Source of the DNA: an uncultured Actinomycetes bacterium
GTDB taxonomy: Bacteria; Actinomycetota; Actinomycetes; Nanopelagicales; Nanopelagicaceae
Assembly: GCA_903843225.1 (NCBI GenBank)
Contig: CAIMOX010000030.1
Location: forward strand, 1-37,095
Length of the DNA stretch: 37,095 bases
Direction of reading: 5' to 3'
Shown here: one piece after another, positions 31,746 to 37,095 of the stretch
Layout of the letters: every line of letters begins with the position of its first letter
How positions within the stretch are numbered: position 1 is the first letter of the stretch
Notes under the pieces: generated by a model
Database searches by the model: none
What the model was told of the DNA's origin: nothing
The model's input: only the letters and a program-made list of their open reading frames with translations
Program-made: the position numbers and the translations under genes

Positions 31746-32849
31746 GTGAGCAGCGTCCCCCTTCACCTTGGTGATTCCGGGGACGCTGTCTTATTATTGA
31801 CAAACACTCTCCATCGTTTGGGTTTGGTCTCCCAAACATCATCACTCTTCTCAGTAGAGATTGAATCTGCTGTAAAAGCATTCCAACAAAATCGCGGGCT
31901 TATTGTTACAGGCATCGTTGATGAAGCAACTGCTGATACTCTCGAAGAAGCTCGTTGGAAACTCGGCGATCGCACACTCTTGTTAACTGCTCCCAGGCTT
32001 ATGCGCGGTGACGATGTCGCGGTGTTGCAGTCTCGGTTAATTGAAATTGGATTTAATTGTGGTCGAGTCGATGGCATCTTTGGAGTCCGAACAGAGTCAG
32101 CGGTAAAAGAGTTTCAAAAATCAGCAGGCATTAAAATTGATGGCCGTTGTGGTGCATCCACGATCATGTCGATCTTGCGGTTAACAAAAGTTGTTTCAGG
32201 TGGTGCGCCAGCACAGCTTCGTGAACAAGTAGCTCGCGAAGGAAAAGGGCCAGCACTCGCTGACAAGGTTATTGTTTTAGACCCATCCTCTGAATGCTTT
32301 GATCCATCAATTACCTTTGATATTGCTTCGCGATTAGAAGGTCGTTTAGTTGCACTTGGAGTCTCGGTCTTCATCACTCGTGGCGCTACAACTAATCCTT
32401 CTCATCAAGAGCGAATTGATAAGGCGAACTCATCTGCTGCTGATTTAGTGATCTCGATTGGGATTGATAGTTACAAGAACGAGAGTGCACATGGAGTCGC
32501 GACCTATTATTACGGCGCCGATGCGCACGGTGTCCACTCTGTCGTGGGTGAGCGCTTCGCTCAATTAGTCCAGCGAGAGATCACAGCCCGTACCGATCTG
32601 CTCAACTGTCGGACTCATGCGATGAGTTGGGATTTACTACGCCGGACGAAAGCCCCGACCGTAAAGGTTGATGTGGGGTATTCGAGTAATCCAGGAGACC
32701 AAAAGCGCCTACATGACCCCGAATTCCGCGAGACGGTCGTCGAATCACTGATGATCGCGATCCAACGTCTCTATTTATCGGCTGAAGATGATGCAAAGAC
32801 CGGCACCCTACGCATTAGTGACCTTCGCCGAGCAGGCATCAGGAAGTAA
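31746..32849 (+). CDS. cwlM: CwlM-like protein: peptidoglycan-binding domains plus degenerate amidase fold
   Basis: In Mycobacterium CwlM is a cytoplasmic amidase relative that activates MurA when phosphorylated by PknB. This 367-residue homologue has no signal peptide. Two PG_binding_1 domains (about residues 5-68 and 80-142) precede an Amidase_3-like domain (about 172-340). The domain has lost the amidase active site: the usual DPGHGG zinc motif reads DPSSEC, the second zinc His (SxHAN) reads SIGID, and the catalytic Glu of VExGF reads VDVGY. The C-terminal tail DDAKTGTLRISDLRRAG resembles the region phosphorylated in Mycobacterium and keeps two Thr. Start is GTG at 31746, 27 nt after trxA. 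Confidence 0.88.
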   Translation: MSSVPLHLGDSGDAVLLLTNTLHRLGLVSQTSSLFSVEIESAVKAFQQNRGLIVTGIVDEATADTLEEARWKLGDRTLLLTAPRLMRGDDVAVLQSRLIEIGFNCGRVDGIFGVRTESAVKEFQKSAGIKIDGRCGASTIMSILRLTKVVSGGAPAQLREQVAREGKGPALADKVIVLDPSSECFDPSITFDIASRLEGRLVALGVSVFITRGATTNPSHQERIDKANSSAADLVISIGIDSYKNESAHGVATYYYGADAHGVHSVVGERFAQLVQREITARTDLLNCRTHAMSWDLLRRTKAPTVKVDVGYSSNPGDQKRLHDPEFRETVVESLMIAIQRLYLSAEDDAKTGTLRISDLRRAGIRK

Positions 32850-32852
32850 GAT
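32847..32852 (+). promoter_or_regulatory. Predicted -10 box of leaderless aminotransferase gene, overlapping the cwlM stop codon
   Basis: TAAGAT, whose first three bases are the TAA stop of cwlM, followed by 6 nt (CCGCAG) and ATG at 32859. The spacing is the same as at 16612 and at 5165. Confidence 0.5.
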
Positions 32853-32858
32853 CCGCAG

Positions 32859-34127
32859 ATGAGCCAAGAGATCACGCGCTTCCATACTGGGACACCTGAG
32901 AACCTCGAGCTTCGCTTTGCCCAGCGAGCTTCACTTCTCCAACCATCTGAAATTCGCGCGCTCTTCGCCGTTGCATCTCGTCCAGAGATCGTCTCGCTCG
33001 CTGGCGGTATGCCAAATCTCTCTGCTCTTCCGATGGAGATGTTCTCCGATGTTGTATCAAAGTTAGTTCGTGAAAACGGTCAAGAGGCACTCCAGTACGG
33101 CAGCGGACAAGGCCATCCAAAGCTTCGCGAACAGATCTGCGACATTATGGCGCTCGAAGGTATTCGTGCCCATCCAGATGATGTCATTGTCACGACTGGA
33201 TCACAGCAGGCTCTTGATTTAATCTCTCGTATCTTTATCAACCCTGGCGATGTTGTTTTGGTTGAAGCGCCATCGTATGTCGGTGCGCTCGGCACATTCC
33301 AACAATATGAGGCTGATGTCGTGCATGTTGAGATGGATCAAGATGGTTTGATCCCCGAACGCCTTCGTGAAGCGATCGCTGGCACAAAGGCGCTCGGTAA
33401 ACACATTAAATTCCTCTATTTGATTCCGAATTACCAGAACCCTGGTGGTGTAACGATTCCAGCCGCACGTCGTACTGAGATTCTTGAAATCTGCCGCGCT
33501 GAGAAGATCTTTGTTGTTGAAGATAATCCATATGGCCTCCTTGGTTTCAATGGACCAGCACCTGATGCGATGCGTGCTCAGGATTCAGAGAATGTGATCT
33601 ACCTTGGTTCATTTTCAAAGACGATTGCACCTGGCTTCCGTGTTGGTTGGGCGCTCGTTCCACAAGCGCTCAAAGAGAAGTTAGTGATTGCAGCTGAATC
33701 ATCGATTCTCTGCCCATCAAACTTTGCCCAACTTTCGATCAGTGGCTACTTAGCTGATCAACCATGGCGTGAGCAGATCGCAGAATTTTGCAAGTTATAT
33801 AAAGAGCGTCGCGATGCGATGCTTGAAAGCCTTGAGCAGTACTTCCCGAAGAGCGCTACCTGGACCCACCCTGAAGGTGGCTTCTACTTCTGGATCACAT
33901 TGCCTGAAGGTATTGATACCAAGGCGATGATGCCGAAGGCGATCGCTGCGAAGGTGGCTTTTGTACCAGGCACTGCATTCTATGCCGATGGATTTGGTTC
34001 GCGCTCAATGCGTCTCTCCTATTGCTACCCAACACCAGAGCGAATCCGTGACGGCGTGAAGGCGCTCGGCGCTGTTGTGACAGCCGAGATTGAAGCCTTA
34101 AATAAGCAGAGTAAATCTCTTAAATAA
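32859..34127 (+). CDS. PLP-dependent aminotransferase, class I/II (2-aminoadipate/LysN type)
   Basis: This 422-residue fold-type I aminotransferase acts in the cytoplasm. The PLP-binding lysine is in YLGSFSKTIAPGFRVGW. SGQGHPKLREQI, TTGSQQALDLISR, YLIPNYQNPGGVTIPAARR and VVEDNPYGLL match the MocR/LysN-like aminotransferase subgroup, but there is no N-terminal GntR DNA-binding domain, so it is an enzyme only. An aminotransferase is also found beside parB in several Actinobacteria (from memory). Its substrate is unknown. The last 8 nt overlap the 3' end of parB on the other strand. A TAAGAT box sits 6 nt before the ATG. Confidence 0.92.
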   Translation: MSQEITRFHTGTPENLELRFAQRASLLQPSEIRALFAVASRPEIVSLAGGMPNLSALPMEMFSDVVSKLVRENGQEALQYGSGQGHPKLREQICDIMALEGIRAHPDDVIVTTGSQQALDLISRIFINPGDVVLVEAPSYVGALGTFQQYEADVVHVEMDQDGLIPERLREAIAGTKALGKHIKFLYLIPNYQNPGGVTIPAARRTEILEICRAEKIFVVEDNPYGLLGFNGPAPDAMRAQDSENVIYLGSFSKTIAPGFRVGWALVPQALKEKLVIAAESSILCPSNFAQLSISGYLADQPWREQIAEFCKLYKERRDAMLESLEQYFPKSATWTHPEGGFYFWITLPEGIDTKAMMPKAIAAKVAFVPGTAFYADGFGSRSMRLSYCYPTPERIRDGVKALGAVVTAEIEALNKQSKSLK

Positions 34128-34995
34128 TTGCTTGAGTGATCCGATTGAGATCATCGAGATCGGCAAATTCAATCGTGATCTTGCCCTTCTCTTTACCTAG
34201 TTCAACGCTAACTCGGGTATCGAGCGCATCACTGAGTTGATCACCAACTTCTTTGAGTCGTGGTGAGATCACCGCAGGCTTTGCAGCCTTCTTGTTCTTC
34301 TTGCTCTCACTGCCAAGTGCAACTAACTCTTCCACTGCGCGAACACTCAGTCCTTCGGCGACAATCTTGTTAGCGATAGCTTCGATCTGAGATTCATCGG
34401 TCATTGATAAAAGCGCACGAGCATGACCCGCAGAGAGGACTCCTGCTGCGATACGACGTTGCACTGAAGCTGGCAGATTAAGAAGTCGTAAGGTATTTGT
34501 TACGGCTGAGCGAGATTTACCAACTTTGGTTGCAAGTTCTTCATGGGTATACCCAAAGTCATTGAGAAGGTTTTGATAGGCAGCGCCTTCTTCGAGTGGA
34601 TTTAATTGTGATCGTTGAATATTTTCAACAAGTGCTTCACGTAGTAATTCATTATCTGCAGTCTCGCGAATGATGACTGGAATTGTTTTAAGGCCAGCGA
34701 GTTTTGATGCGCGTAATCTGCGCTCTCCCATAATTAATTCATAACGACCGTTACCAAGTGAGCGAACCACAGGGGGTTGCATAACACCGACTTCTTTGAT
34801 GGATGCAGATAATTCATTGAGTGCATCTTCATCAAATGTTGTTCGTGGTTGTTTTGGATTCGGTGAGATCGCATTGATATCTACTTCAGCGCGATCGGCA
34901 ACAACGAGACCTGAGTTGTTTTCAATATGTGGAAGTGGTGTTGAAGGAATCAGTGAATCAAGTCCGCGACCTAGTCCGCCTTTACGAGTGCTCAT
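34120..34995 (-). CDS. parB: Chromosome partitioning protein ParB
   Basis: ParB loads at parS sites, spreads as a CTP-dependent clamp and guides chromosome segregation with ParA. The 291 residues start with RKGGLGRGLDSLIP, the ParA-interacting tail. The CTP-binding domain (about 38-125) has QPRTTFDEDALNELSASI, GERRLRASKLAG and ENIQRSQLNP. The helix-turn-helix (about 140-170) is seen in TKVGKSRSAVTNTLRLL, and the C-terminal dimer domain includes TIEFADLDDLNRI. It overlaps parA by 4 nt. Its probable targets are the two parS sites at 35886 and 36506. Confidence 0.97.
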   Translation of the reverse strand: MSTRKGGLGRGLDSLIPSTPLPHIENNSGLVVADRAEVDINAISPNPKQPRTTFDEDALNELSASIKEVGVMQPPVVRSLGNGRYELIMGERRLRASKLAGLKTIPVIIRETADNELLREALVENIQRSQLNPLEEGAAYQNLLNDFGYTHEELATKVGKSRSAVTNTLRLLNLPASVQRRIAAGVLSAGHARALLSMTDESQIEAIANKIVAEGLSVRAVEELVALGSESKKNKKAAKPAVISPRLKEVGDQLSDALDTRVSVELGKEKGKITIEFADLDDLNRITQAII

Positions 34996-35915
34996 GCTGT
35001 GATCGCTCCTGATTCTGGATTGCTCTGCGTTGATCCATCTTCTCGTGGTCCTGCACCGCGTAGCGCAATCTCACGGGCAACCTGCATATATGCGATCGCG
35101 CCTGGTGATGATGCGTCATAGGTCATTACCGTCTGTCTAAAAGATGGCGCTTCACTAATTCGTACTGCACGTGGAATTGGAATATCAATAAGTTCTTTCG
35201 GGAAGTGCGCGCGTACATCATTGGCAACATCGTTTGCGAGACGAGTACGTGAATCAAACATTGTTAGAAGGATGGTTGAGATATGTACTGCTGAATTTAG
35301 TGCGCGCTGAATCTTGGAGAGAGTTGAAACTAATAAAGAGATGCCCTCAAGTGAGTAATACTCGCATTGAATCGGCACAAGAACTTCATCTGCCGCCGTC
35401 AGTGCATTGATAGTGAGTAGCCCAAGGCTTGGTGGGCAATCAATAATGATGTAATCAAGGCGGTTGCCTTCTTCTTCACGAGTACGCAGGTAATCTTGAA
35501 GTGCGAGCTTTAAGATCGATTCGCGAGCAACCATATTGACCATCGAGATCTCAGCGCCTGCTAACTCTTGGTTAGCGGGTGCGCACTCTAAATGTGGGAA
35601 TCCTGCGACTTTTTGAATAATTGATGCGAGGGGGTGGTCATCAACGAAGACCTCATACATCCCCTCGCCATCTCGGTCGATGCCGAGTGCGGTGCAGGCA
35701 TTTCCTTGGGGGTCGAGATCAATGACAAGGACTTTGAGTCCACCCATTGCGAGGGCGGCGGCGATATTGACCGCTGAGGTTGTCTTACCTACCCCACCTT
35801 TCTGGTTTGCGACGGTGAAGAGGCGGGTTTTAAGTGGGCGAGGCATCGCCTCTTTTAAGCGGCGGACTCCGATGACTGACTTACCTGTTTCACGTGAAAC
35901 ATCAGCTCCGCTCAT
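34992..35915 (-). CDS. parA: Chromosome partitioning ATPase ParA (Soj)
   Basis: This Walker-type ATPase moves ParB-parS complexes. The 307 residues contain the deviant Walker A motif NQKGGVGKTTSAVN (about residues 37-50), Walker A' LVIDLDPQGNACTALG and Walker B YIIIDCPPSLGLLTINAL. The first 33 residues form an extra N-terminal tail, of which residues 6-10 (VSRET) are encoded by a parS site. The start is the ATG at 35915; a later ATG at the MPRPLKTRLF stretch is an alternative that would leave parS outside the coding region. A TAGATT box built on the rsmG stop lies 5 nt upstream. It is coupled to parB by a 4-nt overlap. Confidence 0.97.
   Translation of the reverse strand: MSGADVSRETGKSVIGVRRLKEAMPRPLKTRLFTVANQKGGVGKTTSAVNIAAALAMGGLKVLVIDLDPQGNACTALGIDRDGEGMYEVFVDDHPLASIIQKVAGFPHLECAPANQELAGAEISMVNMVARESILKLALQDYLRTREEEGNRLDYIIIDCPPSLGLLTINALTAADEVLVPIQCEYYSLEGISLLVSTLSKIQRALNSAVHISTILLTMFDSRTRLANDVANDVRAHFPKELIDIPIPRAVRISEAPSFRQTVMTYDASSPGAIAYMQVAREIALRGAGPREDGSTQSNPESGAITA
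35886..35901. promoter_or_regulatory. parS site 1 (ParB-binding)
   Basis: The 16-bp palindrome TGTTTCACGTGAAACA is the parS consensus. It lies within codons 5-10 of parA. Confidence 0.93.
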
Positions 35916-35920
35916 GGCTC

Positions 35921-35926
35921 AATCTA
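35921..35926 (-). promoter_or_regulatory. Predicted -10 box of leaderless parA, overlapping the rsmG stop codon
   Basis: TAGATT on the minus strand, whose first three bases are the TAG stop of rsmG, followed by 5 nt (GAGCC) and the ATG of parA. Confidence 0.45.
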
Positions 35927-36526
35927 AACAGATTTTCTGACCTCAATGATCCGGGCCATCTCAAGCTCGCCGACGGTGAGTGTGTGGAGGGTGGTAACGG
36001 TATTCGTTTTAGGGGTCGTTTCATCGATCTCTGCCTGGGCCGACTCCCCTTTGATCGCCAGTAAGGCCCCTTTTGAGGCGATAAGCGGCCAGACCATCGG
36101 CAAGAGAATTGGAAGTGGTTTTACAGCTCGCGCAGTAACGATGGCGAAGGCGCTCTTGACCGACTCTGCCTTGCCTCGAATCACTGTGACAGGGATATTG
36201 AGGTCAGCGATGACCTCATTGAGGAAATCAACCCGGCGTTGGAGGGGCTCGATCAGGGTTACGCGAAGATCTGGGCGGGCCAAGGCGATCACAATGCCTG
36301 GAAGTCCAGCTCCTGATCCAATATCAGCGACAGTGGCCCCTTCAGGGATCAAGGTTGAGACCGGAATGCAGTTAGCGATATGGCGATCCCAGATTCGATC
36401 AGCCTCTCGAGGGCCGATCAGACCGCGCTCAATCCCCCAGCTCGCGAGGAGCTCGGCGTAGCGCTCGACCTCTCTTTGACGCTCTGAGAAGTAGTTCGAG
36501 AGTAGTGTTTCACGTGAAACACTCAT
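35924..36526 (-). CDS. rsmG: 16S rRNA (guanine527-N7) methyltransferase RsmG (GidB)
   Basis: It methylates G527 of 16S rRNA using S-adenosylmethionine. The 200 residues begin MSVSRETLLSNYF, where VSRET comes from a parS site. The SAM-binding motif is ATVADIGSGAGLPGIVIAL (about residues 63-82); WDRHIANC is the family motif before it and TARAVKPL lies near the active site. It stands between jag and parA, the standard oriC-side order. The 9-nt gap after jag contains AAGGA, a suitable Shine-Dalgarno sequence. Confidence 0.96.
   Translation of the reverse strand: MSVSRETLLSNYFSERQREVERYAELLASWGIERGLIGPREADRIWDRHIANCIPVSTLIPEGATVADIGSGAGLPGIVIALARPDLRVTLIEPLQRRVDFLNEVIADLNIPVTVIRGKAESVKSAFAIVTARAVKPLPILLPMVWPLIASKGALLAIKGESAQAEIDETTPKTNTVTTLHTLTVGELEMARIIEVRKSV
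36506..36521. promoter_or_regulatory. parS site 2 (ParB-binding)
   Basis: A second perfect TGTTTCACGTGAAACA, 620 bp from the first. It lies within codons 2-7 of rsmG, in the same reading frame as site 1. Confidence 0.93.
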
Positions 36527-36535
36527 AGGAGTTCC

Positions 36536-37057
36536 TTATTCAGGGAGTACAACGACGCAGCGATTAGGTTCTTCACCCTCAGATTCGCTGGTGAGGCCGA
36601 TCTCTTGGATCGTGTCGTGGATGACCTTACGCTCAAAGGCGTTCATTGGCTTCAATTTAATAGCGGAACCAGTCGACTTCACTTCATCAGCGGTCTCATG
36701 GGCGAGCTTTGCTAGCTCTTCCTTCTTATCTGAACGGAAGTTATCGATATCGAGCATGAGGCGTGAGCGCTCGCCGAGGCTAGTTTGCACAGCGAGACGG
36801 GTGAGCTCTTGTAGGGCATCAAGGACCTCGCCATTATTGCCAACGAGGTGGCCAAGCTTGCCGCCAGCGATAGAGAGTGCCGCGCGACCATTCTCTACAT
36901 CGATATCAATGTCGCCATCGAGGTCGGTGATATCGAGAAGCGCTTCGAGGTAATCAGCGGCAGCATCGCCCTCCTCTTCAAGGCGCTCTACCTGGCTCTT
37001 TTTAACGCCTTCTTTATTAGCCTCTGTGGCCTCATCTTTTACATCTACTTCACTCAT
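36536..37057 (-). CDS. jag: Jag/KhpB-like RNA-binding protein (KH and R3H domains)
   Basis: This is a 173-residue RNA-binding protein that in other bacteria affects cell shape, division or sRNA function. An acidic, Lys-rich N-terminal stretch of about 40 residues is followed by a KH domain (about 45-110) with GGKLGHLVGNNGEVLDALQE, the GxxG loop being VGNNG. An R3H domain (about 112-173) follows, with MNAFERKVIHDTIQ. It lies between yidC and rsmG as usual near oriC. AGAGAGG about 8 nt before the ATG can serve as ribosome binding site. Confidence 0.93.
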   Translation of the reverse strand: MSEVDVKDEATEANKEGVKKSQVERLEEEGDAAADYLEALLDITDLDGDIDIDVENGRAALSIAGGKLGHLVGNNGEVLDALQELTRLAVQTSLGERSRLMLDIDNFRSDKKEELAKLAHETADEVKSTGSAIKLKPMNAFERKVIHDTIQEIGLTSESEGEEPNRCVVVLPE

Positions 37058-37059
37058 GG

Positions 37060-37095
37060 TTATGCCTCTCTTTTGAGCAGATTGTCTGCTTTAAA
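37060..37095 (-). CDS. yidC: C-terminal end of a protein, probably YidC membrane insertase
   Basis: The minus-strand frame entering from the right edge reads FKADNLLKREA and then TAA at 37060-37062, 2 nt before the jag start. Gene order near oriC (rnpA-yidC-jag-rsmG) and the basic tail make the end of YidC the likely identity. Eleven codons are too few to prove it. Confidence 0.5.
   Translation of the reverse strand, partial: FKADNLLKREA

Noticed and set aside
35946-36461. 171-codon open frame on the plus strand
   Set aside because: It is antisense to rsmG, which has clear methyltransferase motifs; the frame has low complexity (Ser/Arg/Ala) typical of a shadow.
36527-36538. Stop/-10 fusion at jag-rsmG (TAAGGA, 9-nt gap)
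   Set aside because: The gap length matches, but the sixth base is A, not T, and AAGGA is a good Shine-Dalgarno sequence at normal spacing.
1-37095. CRISPR arrays, insertion sequences, prophage or a defence island
   Set aside because: No direct-repeat array, transposase, integrase, recombinase or inverted-repeat ends were seen; all genes fit conserved core or common accessory families.

Overview
The window reads as the oriC-proximal arm of a small, compact actinobacterial chromosome. Gene order matches blocks that flank oriC in Mycobacterium and other Actinobacteria. CrgA, DUF5318, DUF6049, a PASTA kinase and a CwlM-like protein are all actinobacterial markers. The moderate GC (estimated by eye at just under 50%), very short spacers, overlapping genes and shortened loci suggest a genome-streamlined freshwater lineage such as the acI group (Planktophila-like Nanopelagicales). 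That placement is inference. No mobile element, prophage, CRISPR array or foreign-looking island is seen, and no gap between genes exceeds about 250 bp.

Layout: 1-2835 (minus) holds the succinate dehydrogenase genes sdhC-sdhA-sdhB, with sdhB cut by the window edge. 2911-6002 (minus) holds pheA, serS, a HAD phosphatase and tRNA-Ser(UGA). 6081-9347 is a reduced signalling and division locus: PP2C phosphatase, PknB, pabA (minus) and crgA. 9495-11700 is a two-component system. 11687-13782 (minus) holds dcd, lemA and htpX. 13845-17115 holds a FadE5-like acyl-CoA dehydrogenase, an EamA transporter and a beta-carbonic anhydrase. 17124-24169 (minus) is the conserved DUF5318-ponA-GT87-rpsF-ssb-rpsR-rplI-dnaB block. 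24212-25501 is an MFS transporter. 25466-37095 is the block pcnA / Nudix-DUF6049-murJ-trxB-trx-cwlM-aminotransferase / parB-parA-rsmG-jag-(yidC), which in relatives leads towards rnpA, rpmH, dnaA and oriC.

Working together: PknB, its phosphatase, CwlM, MurJ, PonA and CrgA form a minimal envelope-growth and septation circuit. ParA, ParB and two perfect parS sites form the chromosome segregation module. DnaB, SSB and Dcd serve replication. SerS, tRNA-Ser, PcnA and the ribosomal proteins serve translation.

The most striking feature is how genes start. About half of the start codons have a TANNNT hexamer 5-9 nt upstream (mostly 6-7) and no good Shine-Dalgarno sequence, which predicts leaderless mRNAs. 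At four junctions the stop codon of the upstream gene is itself the first half of the next gene's -10 box. Other points of note are a CwlM homologue that has lost the metal-binding signature of amidases, two parS sites translated as the same peptide VSRET at the start of ParA and RsmG, and three TGTGGGTAA nonamers upstream of dnaB.
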